Assembly (NCBI GenBank): GCA_964579725.1
Contig: CAZOHG010000062.1
Span: 1 to 19,320 of the forward strand
Direction: 5' to 3'
Origin: CAZOHG01 sp964579725
GTDB lineage: Bacteria > Zhuqueibacterota > JdFR-76 > BMS3Abin05
DNA: 19,320 bases
Every line of letters begins with the position of its first letter. The first letter of the stretch is position 1. The position numbers and the translations under genes were made by a program. Under the pieces are notes generated by a model that had not been told where the DNA came from, made no database searches, and saw nothing but the letters and a program-made list of their open reading frames with translations. Below, piece after piece: positions 1 to 7,542 of this stretch.

Positions 1-112
1 CTGCTTTCGGGTGAGTGGTGTTTCCCTTTTGCCCGAAAACCGCCGTTGAGGTGACAAACGGAAATAAGATCATGAGAGCCGTTCCAATTGACATTTGCAG
101 TTCGAATGACAT
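1..112 (-). CDS. Exported protein of unknown function, N-terminal fragment
   Basis: The gene starts at 112 and runs off the left edge, so only about 37 residues are visible. They form a classic Sec signal peptide: a short N-terminus, a hydrophobic stretch (GTALMILFPFV) and a small-residue region ending STAVFGQ, after which the mature chain begins QKGNTTHPKA. An AGGAG ribosome-binding site lies 8 nt before the ATG. Two further in-frame ATGs (codons 7 and 14) are possible starts but fit the ribosome-binding site less well. It begins 19 nt after the stop of the GH16 lipoprotein gene, so it is probably the next gene of the same operon. The function cannot be told from the fragment; an exported protein acting with the glycanase is only an inference. 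Confidence 0.6.
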   Translation of the reverse strand, partial: MSFELQMSIGTALMILFPFVTSTAVFGQKGNTTHPKA

Positions 113-131
113 CGCCAATTCTCCTCTTTTT

Positions 132-1367
132 TTACTTTTTCTTTTTGTAAACCCTGACGTAATCCACGGTAAACACATCCGGCAGGGTGGCTGTTTTCAG
201 CGCTTCTTTCGAGCACGGTTCAAAACTCAAAATAATGCTCTCGGGAATGTGCGAAACGGCCTGTTTAACCACGTGGTATTGGAGACCGTCCACCAGAAAA
301 ACGTATTTCTCGGGCGTCCATTCCAGCCCGAATGTGTGAAACCCTTCCCCGATTCCCTTTACTCTGCTCAAAAACGCCCCGCTTGTTTGTTGGTGCGGCC
401 CGTACGCCCAATGGAGACAGTGCGAGACGAAATCGCCCCCCTCGTTTTTGAAATATTCGAAAATGTCGATTTCGGTTCCGAATTTGGCCGGGTCTTCACC
501 GGCGGAAATCAGCGGCGACTGAATCCAAAAGGCCGCCCAGGGCCCTGTGGTTTTGGGCAGTTTCGCCCGACATTCAAAGTAGCCGTATCGAAAGCCTCGA
601 ATGCCCTCCGTGCTGATCGCCCCCACTTTCAGCGTGTCGTGTTCCATGTAGGCACGGATCTGCAGGTAGCCGTTTGCTACGCGCACCGCGTCCGGTGTTC
701 CGAAACCGGCCCGCCTCGGCCCCAGCGCTCGATGCCTCCATTTTGTGGTGTCGAGCCGATTGCCGTTAAATTCGTCGTGCCAAAATAGGGTGTAACCCGC
801 TTTTCCGGGATCGAAGGGCTTTTTGGAAATCGGTTCGAACAATCTTGTTTGGGATTCGTCCGTCGTCACAAGCACGGGCCGTCGCCACAAGCCGCCGCTG
901 TTTCCCCAATCGTTCACCCTCAGAGCGAACACGTTCGTTTGGCCGAATTTAAGATGGCCTGAAATTTCGGCTATTGAGGGTCGGCTGGCAAACGAATGGT
1001 GCGATTGGCCGCAGGAATCCGCGCGCGCTCCATTGACAAACAAGACGTAGGCGTCGTTCACGCCGCGAAACTTCAGCCACACCTTTTTGCCTTTCCAGGA
1101 CGCCGGAATTTGAACCCGTTTTCGGTACCAGGCGTAACCGTCCAAATTCGGAAATCCCTGGTCTTCCCAGCGTTTTCCCGCGTCAAGAATGGCCCAGTCG
1201 GCATCATTAAAATCGACGGCGTACCATTTTTCTGCGATTCCACGGTTTCCCGAATCCGGCGAAAAACGCCACTGTTCCGAGATGTCCAGGGTTTGAGGGG
1301 CGTGGGACGTCCGGCACCCCAAAACGAAGAACAAAAGAAACACACCGAAAAAAGCCGCTCTTTTCAT
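132..1367 (-). CDS. Glycoside hydrolase family 16 lipoprotein with N-terminal GH2-like sugar-binding domain
   Basis: Predicted surface or periplasmic endo-glycanase (GH16: laminarinase, agarase, lichenase and relatives). The start chosen is ATG 1367, which has GGAGG 4 nt upstream and opens a lipoprotein signal (MKRAAFFGVFLLFFVLGC, lipobox VLGC). A longer in-frame ATG at 1466 would bury this signal behind 33 polar residues. After the signal, roughly residues 25-165 resemble the galactose-binding-like jelly roll of GH2 enzymes (WYRKRVQIP, LKFRGVNDAYVLFVNG). Residues about 190-411 are the GH16 catalytic domain, with the family signature EIDIFE at 299-304 (E299 nucleophile, E304 acid/base by family knowledge) and the usual ending VDYVRVYK. 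At 411 residues it is a complete enzyme. It follows the sugar kinase gene by 101 nt. The exact glycan is unknown. Confidence 0.9.
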   Translation of the reverse strand: MKRAAFFGVFLLFFVLGCRTSHAPQTLDISEQWRFSPDSGNRGIAEKWYAVDFNDADWAILDAGKRWEDQGFPNLDGYAWYRKRVQIPASWKGKKVWLKFRGVNDAYVLFVNGARADSCGQSHHSFASRPSIAEISGHLKFGQTNVFALRVNDWGNSGGLWRRPVLVTTDESQTRLFEPISKKPFDPGKAGYTLFWHDEFNGNRLDTTKWRHRALGPRRAGFGTPDAVRVANGYLQIRAYMEHDTLKVGAISTEGIRGFRYGYFECRAKLPKTTGPWAAFWIQSPLISAGEDPAKFGTEIDIFEYFKNEGGDFVSHCLHWAYGPHQQTSGAFLSRVKGIGEGFHTFGLEWTPEKYVFLVDGLQYHVVKQAVSHIPESIILSFEPCSKEALKTATLPDVFTVDYVRVYKKKK

Positions 1368-1468
1368 CTGACCTCCCAATTTTCTTGTGTTCGTCCAAAC
1401 AGAATGCAGCCGCGCCTCGGCAGAATCAACAACCTGTTCGGGCACCGGCCAAGTTTCCCAATTCATTT

Positions 1469-2764
1469 TTACGCTCTCTTCGATTTCTGATCCAGAAAAA
1501 TCTGCACGGCACCCATCAGCCCCGCTTCCGCCTGTTGACGCAGGTGAACCGGCTGCTGCAAAACATCGGTGACGATTTTCACCAACAAGGGAGAACGCGT
1601 CATTCCGCCCGAAAGAAAAATTCGGTGGACAGGCGCCGTCTTTTTAATTCGTTCCAAGTGCGCTTTCAATTTCCGCACAAAAGAGTGAATTTCACCGGCG
1701 CAAAGACGCCGGGCTTCCGTACCGGTCAGGTTTTGCCAATCGGATTCGTCCACGCGCGCCTTTTGCATTTCGTTCCCGTTAAATTGAAAGTAGGTCCGGT
1801 ACAGGTCGTCGTACGTTCCGTTCGGGAAGAAAACTTCTTTTAAGCGCCGCATTTTCAGCCCGAAATCCGGTTCAAAATTCAGGAGGAAATAATCGTCCCC
1901 CACGGGATGTTTTCCCGAGATTTGGGCATCCGTCAGAGCCGTCACAAGAGAATCGGTCACGGTGTACAAAACCATGGCCGTTCCCAGATTGAGTGCGACG
2001 TCACCCGCCCGACGGACACCGGCGCCGCGTGCCGAGGCTCCCTGATCGTTTCCGCAAAGGAAAACGGGAAAGCGTTTGCTCAATCCCCATTGTTCCCGAA
2101 TCTGGCGGGAAATCAATTCCCCCCGTGTGGCTGCGGGTACCACGTTGGGAAAATGGCTCTCCGAAAGTTCCAGGATGCGAAGGACTTTTCGATTCAATCC
2201 GTTTTGGCGCAAATCGTACACCCCTCCCATGCCAAAATTGGTGCTGTCCGAGAAAAATTGGCCGGTCAGTTTGTAAACGAAAAATTCATTCAGAAGCGGA
2301 AAAGCCCGTGCCGCCCGGAAAATCGTCGGTTCGTGCCGCTTCAGCCAGAGTAGTTTGCTCACGTGCTGCGCCGCAGCGGGACGAGCAAACCCGGCAGCGG
2401 CTGAAAAATCGGGCAGCGATTTGTCCAACTCGGCGGCTTCTTTTGCGGCGCGTTCGTCCAGCCACACCAGGCCGCGGCGCAAGGGGCGAAAATCGGCGTC
2501 CACGGGAGCAAACGTCTGCGCCTGACTGGTCACGAGTAGCGCCTCTGCCTCTGTCCGTTGTGACGCCATTTTGGTCAGACACTCCCGCACCAAATTGCCG
2601 CTGATTTCTCTGAAGGCCTCAAAATCGATTTCCCACGTGTTTCCATTCCGAATCAGCGGAAAGCGGCGCTTGTGCCGGAACACCACGGCACCGGAGGCTT
2701 CTACACAGCCGCATTTTATGTCGCTGGTGCCCAGGTCCAGAACGACAAACCGCTTTGAATTCAC
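1469..2764 (-). CDS. FGGY-family carbohydrate kinase
   Basis: ATP-dependent sugar kinase of the FGGY family (xylulokinase, rhamnulokinase, LsrK and relatives). The protein is 431 residues, shorter than the usual 480-530. Visible motifs are the first phosphate-binding loop LDLGTSD (residues 9-15), the catalytic aspartate in CGNDQGA (D240), the second phosphate loop NLGTAM (259-264) and the adenosine-binding FLSGGMTRSP (383-392). The start is GTG, and its first four bases (GTGA) overlap the stop of the upstream aldolase gene, which indicates translational coupling. Kinase and aldolase therefore probably act in succession, the kinase phosphorylating a sugar or ketose that the aldolase cleaves. 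The substrate cannot be assigned from sequence. Confidence 0.88.
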   Translation of the reverse strand: MNSKRFVVLDLGTSDIKCGCVEASGAVVFRHKRRFPLIRNGNTWEIDFEAFREISGNLVRECLTKMASQRTEAEALLVTSQAQTFAPVDADFRPLRRGLVWLDERAAKEAAELDKSLPDFSAAAGFARPAAAQHVSKLLWLKRHEPTIFRAARAFPLLNEFFVYKLTGQFFSDSTNFGMGGVYDLRQNGLNRKVLRILELSESHFPNVVPAATRGELISRQIREQWGLSKRFPVFLCGNDQGASARGAGVRRAGDVALNLGTAMVLYTVTDSLVTALTDAQISGKHPVGDDYFLLNFEPDFGLKMRRLKEVFFPNGTYDDLYRTYFQFNGNEMQKARVDESDWQNLTGTEARRLCAGEIHSFVRKLKAHLERIKKTAPVHRIFLSGGMTRSPLLVKIVTDVLQQPVHLRQQAEAGLMGAVQIFLDQKSKRA

Positions 2765-3591
2765 TTCAAAAATTCCATTGCCTGATTGACCGTCAAATCG
2801 TCGTGAACCATTCCCATGAGCGCACGGGTAATGGCCGCGGGATTTTCATGTTGAATAATATTGCGCCCGTACACAATTCCCGCAGCTCCCTGGTCCAGGA
2901 TTTCCTTGGTGCGCGTAAGGATTTCTCTGTCAGACACTTTTCCCCCGCCCCGAACCAGCACGGGGACGTCGCCCGCTATTTCAATCACCCGGTGGTATTC
3001 TTTGACATCGTCGGTGGGATCGGCTTTAATGACGTCGGCGCCTAATTCCACCGCCTGGCGTACCAGCGGCAGGATTTTTTCCGGGTCGCCGTCCACCATG
3101 TACCCGCCCGCCTTTTCATTGGGCTGAAACACCAGCGGTTCCACCATTAGTGGCATGCCGTAGCGGTCGCACAGCGGTTTGATTTTCAAGATGTTTTGAA
3201 TGCAGTGGTCGGCTACCTGCGGCTGATTCGGAATTCGGAACAAATTGACCACCACACAGGCGGCATCTAACCGAAGGGCCTGCTCCACGGGATTTTCCAA
3301 CATCCGACTGAAGAGGTAATCCGGAAGATTTTGCCCGTACACATTGGCCACGTCGGTTCGCAGCACCAGCGCCGGTTTGGCTTTTCCGGGCATCGATTGC
3401 AGGTAGTGCGCCTGCCCGACGGTCAGTTGAACAGCGTCCGGTCCGGCTTCGGCAACGGTGGCGACCGCTTTTTGAATGTTTTCAATGCCCTTGAGAAATC
3501 CATATTCATTGAAAAAACCGTGGTCAATCGCCACATTCAGGCAGCGATTGGATTTGGCGTTAAAAAGACGATTGAGTCGGTAGTGCTTCAT
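2761..3591 (-). CDS. DhnA/LsrF-type class I aldolase
   Basis: Class I (Schiff-base) aldolase of the DhnA fructose-bisphosphate aldolase/LsrF group, 276 residues, about the family length. Motifs seen are AIDHG (residues 21-25), the probable Schiff-base lysine in ADVIKADPTD (K189), the phosphate-binding glycine-rich VRGGGK (213-218) and GIVYGRNIIQ (238-247). The two residues after the catalytic lysine are AD where many relatives have aromatic or Thr-Tyr residues, so the substrate may differ from fructose bisphosphate. The ATG has AAAGGAA about 8 nt upstream. It overlaps the FGGY kinase gene by 4 nt. An LsrK/LsrF-like pairing is tempting, but the other Lsr genes are absent. Confidence 0.85.
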   Translation of the reverse strand: MKHYRLNRLFNAKSNRCLNVAIDHGFFNEYGFLKGIENIQKAVATVAEAGPDAVQLTVGQAHYLQSMPGKAKPALVLRTDVANVYGQNLPDYLFSRMLENPVEQALRLDAACVVVNLFRIPNQPQVADHCIQNILKIKPLCDRYGMPLMVEPLVFQPNEKAGGYMVDGDPEKILPLVRQAVELGADVIKADPTDDVKEYHRVIEIAGDVPVLVRGGGKVSDREILTRTKEILDQGAAGIVYGRNIIQHENPAAITRALMGMVHDDLTVNQAMEFLK

Positions 3592-3620
3592 TCTTTAGTT
3601 TCCTTTGTTTTCGGATTTTT

Positions 3621-3638
3621 GGAGAAAAAGATTTCTCC
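3621..3638. other. Stem-loop between aminotransferase and aldolase genes
   Basis: A perfect 7-bp inverted repeat (GGAGAAA / TTTCTCC) with a 4-nt loop lies in the 70-nt spacer between two operon genes. In the direction of transcription it is followed by A residues, not a U tract, so it is unlikely to be an intrinsic terminator. It could affect mRNA processing or stability; no function is shown. Confidence 0.4.
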
Positions 3639-3661
3639 CTTTGCCTCTGCTGGCGCGTACC

Positions 3662-5029
3662 CTAATAGCCGAACTCCTTTTCCACTTCGGCAATGGACTC
3701 TTCAATCATATCCATTCCGAGAGCGGCGTACGCCTCGTCCATGATCAGCGGCGGAGACATCCGCAAAATGTGCCCCGCGGGAATCCAGGCCAATCCCTTG
3801 CGAAAGGCTTTTTGGTACACCAACTTACCGGCTTCTTCAAAAGGTTCTTTTGTTTTCTTATCTCTGACCAATTCAATGCCAAGCAAAAAGCCCTTCCCTT
3901 TGACGTTACCGACAATCGGATGCTCGGTTTTCATTTTCTCCATTCGTTTTAGGAAATAGCGGCTAACGGTGCGCACATTTTCGAGAATGTGTTCCTCTTC
4001 AATCACCTCCATGGAAGCCAGTGCGGCGGCGCAGGCCATGGGATTCCCCCCGTAGCTGGAAGAGGCCGAGATTTTGTCCAGAGCCTCCCCGTAGTCTTCT
4101 CGCACCACCATGGCCGTTACGGGAAATCCATTTCCAAGGGATTTGCCCAGTGTCACAATGTCGGGCAGCACCTCCCAATGATTCATGCACAGCCACTCGC
4201 CTGTGCGTCCCATTCCGGTCAGGACTTCGTCGGCAAAAAGGAGAATGCCCCTTTCGTCGCAAAACTTCCGCAGTTTCGGGAAAAAATCGTCCGGCGGAAA
4301 AATCGAACCGCCCCAGCCTTGTGCCGGTTCCAACACAAAGGCGGCCACATTGCCCACGGTTCCTTCCCGAATGAATTGCTCGTAAAAGGCAATGTAGGCG
4401 TCGGTGTCGATGGTGCCGTCCTCTTTTTTGAAAAGCGGACGGTAGGGATCGGGCCGAGGCACCATGTAAAATCCGGGGGCGCGCGTGGGGCCGTAGCTCA
4501 GGACGTCACCCCGCACCATTTGGGCGCAGCTTACGGCGGCCATGCTTTTGCCATGAAAATCCCGAAAGGCGGAAATGAATTCGTGACGCCCGGTAATGGC
4601 TCGCGCGGCACGGATGCCCGCCTCCACCGCCGAGGTGCCGTCACTGTAAAATTGAATGGCATTCAGATTTCCGGGAAGCACCTCCGCCAATTTTTCCAGC
4701 ACTTTTTCCTTCACGGGGGTGGTGAAATCGTGGCAATTCATGAGTTTGTGCGCCCACTTCGCCACCGCCTCCGAGATTTTCGGGTGACTGTGCCCCAGCG
4801 AGGCGACGTAAATACCGGACGAAAAATCCAGGTATCGGTTGCCGTCCACGTCGGTCAGGGTAATGCCGTGGCCTTCCTCAAACGCGACCGGAAAAAGCCT
4901 AACCTGTGAGGAGAGACCGCGAATGTATTGGCTGGCCTTTTTGTGCATGGCCATGGATTTCAGACCGGGAGGAGGAACGACAATTTGCGGAATTCCCCGG
5001 GCGCTTTCTCTCCACCAATTTTTGCTCAT
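3662..5029 (-). CDS. Class III PLP-dependent aminotransferase
   Basis: PLP-dependent aminotransferase of the class III (ornithine/GABA/beta-alanine aminotransferase) fold, 455 residues from the chosen start. That start is ATG 5029, with AGGAG 6 nt upstream; a longer in-frame ATG at 5077 lies inside the repeat-derived spacer and lacks a good ribosome-binding site. Family landmarks are DVDGNRYLDFSSGI near the N-terminus, YSDGTSAVEAGIRAAR (cofactor phosphate region), LEPAQG, FADEVLTGMGRTG (D267 contacts the PLP pyridine) and TLGKSLGNG (K296, internal aldimine lysine). It would move an amino group between an aldehyde or keto compound and an amino or keto acid. With the aldolases and kinase around it, an amino-sugar or semialdehyde step is plausible, but the substrate is unknown. 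Confidence 0.9.
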   Translation of the reverse strand: MSKNWWRESARGIPQIVVPPPGLKSMAMHKKASQYIRGLSSQVRLFPVAFEEGHGITLTDVDGNRYLDFSSGIYVASLGHSHPKISEAVAKWAHKLMNCHDFTTPVKEKVLEKLAEVLPGNLNAIQFYSDGTSAVEAGIRAARAITGRHEFISAFRDFHGKSMAAVSCAQMVRGDVLSYGPTRAPGFYMVPRPDPYRPLFKKEDGTIDTDAYIAFYEQFIREGTVGNVAAFVLEPAQGWGGSIFPPDDFFPKLRKFCDERGILLFADEVLTGMGRTGEWLCMNHWEVLPDIVTLGKSLGNGFPVTAMVVREDYGEALDKISASSSYGGNPMACAAALASMEVIEEEHILENVRTVSRYFLKRMEKMKTEHPIVGNVKGKGFLLGIELVRDKKTKEPFEEAGKLVYQKAFRKGLAWIPAGHILRMSPPLIMDEAYAALGMDMIEESIAEVEKEFGY

Positions 5030-5071
5030 GCTGATCTCCTGTTCAGAAATAATTTGTGCTTTTGTTTTCAA

Positions 5072-5176
5072 GGGCACAGAAGCAACAGGCCACAGAAAAC
5101 ATTTTATGATTTTTCGTTCGTGTTAAGGAAATATGAAAATCCACGCTTTTTTCTGTGTCACTTCATTTCTGTGGCC
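5072..5176. repeat. 105-bp interrupted palindrome built of CACAGAA units
   Basis: On the plus strand the order is GGGCACAGAA (5072-5081), a 9-nt spacer, CACAGAAAA (5091-5099), a central 49 nt, TTTTCTGTG (5149-5157), another 9-nt spacer and TTCTGTGGCC (5167-5176). The outer arms pair with one mismatch and the inner arms pair perfectly, so a long two-segment hairpin can form. The CACAGAA units on each side are 16 nt apart. The right arm forms the last codons and part of the stop of the ATC-hydrolase-like gene, and the left arm ends about 40 nt before the aminotransferase start. It looks like a small mobile or REP-like intergenic repeat; no second full copy is in the window. Confidence 0.6.
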
Positions 5177-5942
5177 TTTTTTTATTTTCTTTTTTGGATT
5201 TCACTTCAAGCCGGCAGCGCGCCTGATCCGCGTGCGAACCATCCAGTTCATACTCGAATCCCAGCGGCTCCAGCACGCGGCGATAAATCACATCACAATG
5301 TTCACAATAATCGGGGTACATTGTCAGGTGTTTCGCTTCCAAAAGCCGCGCCTTGGACGGACACCGGTGCATCGTAATGGAGAATTCTCCCGCCTCCTCG
5401 TCCAATTCCATGGTAAAATCGGCGGCTTCTTCCTGCAACGTTTTTTCCCAGTACAGCCAGCAGCCGCGAAGGCCGTGTTCCTTCACCAAATCGCGCAAAT
5501 TTTCCAAGAAATGATCTGACAAATGATTCCAGAAATNNNNNNNNNNNNNNNNNNNNNNNNNNNNNNNNNNNNNNNNNNNNNNNNNNNNNNNNNNNNNNNN
5601 NNNNNNNNNNNNNNNNNNNNNNNNNNNNNNNNNNNNCAAAACGGCGGGAGAAGCCTCCAGCTGAAGCGTGAGAGAATCCCGCGTGCGGTGCAGCTTGTAA
5701 CGAGCCCCCTCCAATTGGTAAATCCTTTCGTAGTGCGCCTGAACCGCGTCCAAGCCCTCCATTTGAATGAAATCTTTCAGCGGCTTGTACCAGACAGCGG
5801 CAAACCGGGTTAAATAGGTACGAACTGCCTGAGCGCCGTAGGTGCGATCCAAATACGCAATGGCCTCGTTTAAAAGAATGTGAAAATCCTTGTGAAAATA
5901 CGGGTGCTCCGATCCTTTTTGAACGAGAATTTGTTTGGCCAT
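5163..5942 (-). CDS. Protein resembling the L-2-amino-thiazoline-4-carboxylate hydrolase family (interrupted by N run)
   Basis: Soluble protein of about 259 residues if the gap length is right. The C-terminal half carries spaced cysteines, HRCPSKA, then YPDYCEHCDVIYRRVLEPLGF, then DQARCRL. This pattern (CP, YCxxCD, G, C) resembles the ATC hydrolase-like family, so the family call is a recognition by pattern only. No signal peptide or membrane segment is visible. The reading frame is the same on both sides of the 100-N gap, which fits a single gene, but the missing segment is unread and its length unknown. The ATG follows the HpcH-type aldolase stop by 4 nt, so it belongs to the same operon. 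Its last codons (KKRPQK) and TGA stop are encoded by the arm of the adjacent palindromic repeat. The role in the pathway is unknown. Confidence 0.6.
   Translation of the reverse strand: MAKQILVQKGSEHPYFHKDFHILLNEAIAYLDRTYGAQAVRTYLTRFAAVWYKPLKDFIQMEGLDAVQAHYERIYQLEGARYKLHRTRDSLTLQLEASPAVLXXXXXXXXXXXXXXXXXXXXXXXXXXXXXXXXXXFWNHLSDHFLENLRDLVKEHGLRGCWLYWEKTLQEEAADFTMELDEEAGEFSITMHRCPSKARLLEAKHLTMYPDYCEHCDVIYRRVLEPLGFEYELDGSHADQARCRLEVKSKKENKKRPQK
5537..5636. other. Assembly gap (100 N)
   Basis: Exactly 100 unresolved bases, the conventional placeholder for a scaffold gap of unknown size. It falls inside one gene. The joining of left and right contigs rests on the assembler, supported only by the frame agreement and the shared strand of the flanking genes. 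Confidence 0.98.
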
Positions 5943-5946
5943 CTGC

Positions 5947-6726
5947 TTATTTTTCCTCGGTTTTCCGACGAAAGCCTTCCATTAAGGCGTTGCAATGCTG
6001 CCCCAACGTCACCACATCGGACCCGATCGCCAAAAATCGGTACCCAAGGGCGATTAATTCGTCCATATTTTCCAAAGAGGCGGGGGCGCCGGCAAACTTC
6101 CCGTGTTTTTGGGCGGCTTCCGCCACCCGCCGACGGGCTTCCAGCAACAAGGGGTGATCCCACTGGCCGGGCGCTCCAATGCCCTGACTGAAGTCGGCGG
6201 GCCCGAAAAAAAGCAGGTCGATTCCGTCTAACGCCGCAATGGCGTCCAATTCCTCCAACGGCTCCGGGTCTTCGATTTGCAGCACGACAAAACGCTGCTC
6301 GTTCGCCTGCCGAATGTATTCGGAATAGGCCAGTTGCGCGTAAGCCCCGTCGGCGTTACCGCCGTCCAACGGGCGTCGTCCAACCGGGAAAAAACGGGTC
6401 ATGTGCACCACCTGACGTGCATCTTCCAACCCCATAATATGCGGCACCATGATGCCGGCGGCGTCTAATTCCAGAGGCTTAATGTAATCGCTGTAGCTTC
6501 CCCGCGGCACCCGTACCATGACATCCGTATCGTAATTTTTGGCGGCCCAAACGTGCGACTGAACCACCGACCAATCCTTGGCCATGTGCTCGGTGTCCAC
6601 CCAGAGGCAATCGAAACCGGCCCTGGCTGCAATCTCTGCCGCCTGCGAATCAAAATGAATATTAAAACAACTGACCACCTCACCCGCCCGCAATTTGCGC
6701 AGAACGCGGCTTTCTCTCATTTTCAT
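5947..6726 (-). CDS. HpcH/HpaI-family class II aldolase
   Basis: Metal-dependent pyruvate-type aldolase of the HpcH/HpaI family (4-hydroxy-2-oxo-heptane-dioate aldolase, 2-keto-3-deoxy sugar acid aldolases), 259 residues. Motifs are LWVDTEH (H47 general base region), MVRVP (R72), GIMVPHI, a substrate loop FFPVGRRPLDGG, the metal-ligand glutamate in LQIEDPE (E152) and the aspartate in FFGPADFSQGIG (D178). The start chosen is ATG 6726 (MKMRES...), with AAAGGA 9 nt upstream. A TTG at 6747 and an ATG at 6735 are in frame but badly placed for ribosome binding. It lies 17 nt after the DeoR gene and 4 nt before the next gene. It probably cleaves a 2-keto-3-deoxy acid to pyruvate and an aldehyde; the exact acid is unknown. 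Confidence 0.9.
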   Translation of the reverse strand: MKMRESRVLRKLRAGEVVSCFNIHFDSQAAEIAARAGFDCLWVDTEHMAKDWSVVQSHVWAAKNYDTDVMVRVPRGSYSDYIKPLELDAAGIMVPHIMGLEDARQVVHMTRFFPVGRRPLDGGNADGAYAQLAYSEYIRQANEQRFVVLQIEDPEPLEELDAIAALDGIDLLFFGPADFSQGIGAPGQWDHPLLLEARRRVAEAAQKHGKFAGAPASLENMDELIALGYRFLAIGSDVVTLGQHCNALMEGFRRKTEEK

Positions 6727-6743
6727 AAAATGCATTCCTTTTT

Positions 6744-7502
6744 TCAAACCACAATCACTTCAACCCCGGCCTGTTCCATTTTTCGGACGAGGCCCTCATC
6801 CAGGCCGCTATCTGTAATAATTTTATCGAGGGCGCCAATTTTGTCCACCACAGCCAGACATTTTCTTCCGAATTTCGAAGAATCCGCCAATAAAATCCGG
6901 GCACTCGCCGCTTTCATCATGGCCCGGAGCGTCCGAGCTTCGGAAAATTGCGGCGTTGTCAATCCGTTCTCCAAATCAATGCTGTCAATTCCCATGAAGA
7001 GCTTGTCCACAGCCACACTGGACAGCGTTTGGTCGGCCAGGGGGCCAATCAGCGCCATAGAATCCGGTTCCATTTCGCCCCCCGTCAAAATAACCTTGTT
7101 TCGGCTTTGAGCAAGCTCAGATGCCACGTGCAAAGAATTGGTCACCACCGTCAGTCCTTCCTGGTTCTTCAAATACCGCGCCAGGCGAAGTGTGGTGGAA
7201 CCGGAATCGATTAGAACCACATCCCCCCGCTGAACCAATCCCGCTGCGTAGCGGGCAATCCGCTCTTTTTCTGCGGTACGGATTTTTTCTTTCTCAGAAA
7301 GAGCCAAACCCGTAAACAACGAAGGCTTGGAAATAGCTCCCCCGTGTACCCGCCGGAGCAACCCCTGTTTTTCCAATTCCTGCAAATCGCGGCGGATCGT
7401 CACGGCAGAGGTTTGAAAAAGCGTACACAACTCGGGAACAGAAACCCGGCCCTGTTTGGTAATGAGATTTAAAATCGCCTGATGTCGTTCTTCAATAAAA
7501 AT
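6744..7502 (-). CDS. DeoR-family transcriptional repressor, probable ATT start
   Basis: DNA-binding repressor of sugar catabolism, 252 residues if started at ATT 7502. From there the protein reads MFIEERHQAILNL, then VSVPEL, then TSAVTIRRDLQELEKQGLL, which is the complete DeoR winged helix-turn-helix. The effector domain follows, with LIDSGSTT (phosphosugar-binding loop), TNSLHVASEL, LTGGE and LLADSSKFG. The frame is open upstream to a stop at about 7572-7574 but contains no ATG, GTG or TTG. The first canonical codon (TTG 7430) falls inside the recognition region and would delete the first helix. GAAAGG lies 6 nt before the ATT. It heads the catabolic cluster and probably represses it, released by a phosphorylated sugar intermediate. 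A sequencing error (ATG read as ATT) or a decaying gene are alternatives. Confidence 0.88.
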   Translation of the reverse strand: MFIEERHQAILNLITKQGRVSVPELCTLFQTSAVTIRRDLQELEKQGLLRRVHGGAISKPSLFTGLALSEKEKIRTAEKERIARYAAGLVQRGDVVLIDSGSTTLRLARYLKNQEGLTVVTNSLHVASELAQSRNKVILTGGEMEPDSMALIGPLADQTLSSVAVDKLFMGIDSIDLENGLTTPQFSEARTLRAMMKAASARILLADSSKFGRKCLAVVDKIGALDKIITDSGLDEGLVRKMEQAGVEVIVV

Positions 7503-7542
7503 GGCAGACCTTTCAAAAGGGAAGCATTCAAAGGACTTGCAC

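Noticed and set aside
15..788. 257-codon open frame on the plus strand
   Set aside because: Antisense to the GH16 gene and the exported fragment; both of those have signal peptides, ribosome-binding sites and family motifs, and this frame has none.
1368..1466. 33-codon N-terminal extension of the GH16 gene from ATG 1466
   Set aside because: It would place polar residues ahead of a perfect lipoprotein signal; the ATG at 1367 has its own GGAGG site.
1469..3591. Kinase and aldolase as an LsrK/LsrF autoinducer-2 degradation pair
   Set aside because: The kinase is about 100 residues shorter than LsrK, and no LsrB/A/C/D transporter, LsrG or LsrR is seen; only the family-level similarity holds.
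3989..4909. 306-codon open frame on the plus strand
   Set aside because: It lies wholly antisense to the class III aminotransferase, has no recognisable motif and reads like the reverse image of a GC-rich coding frame.
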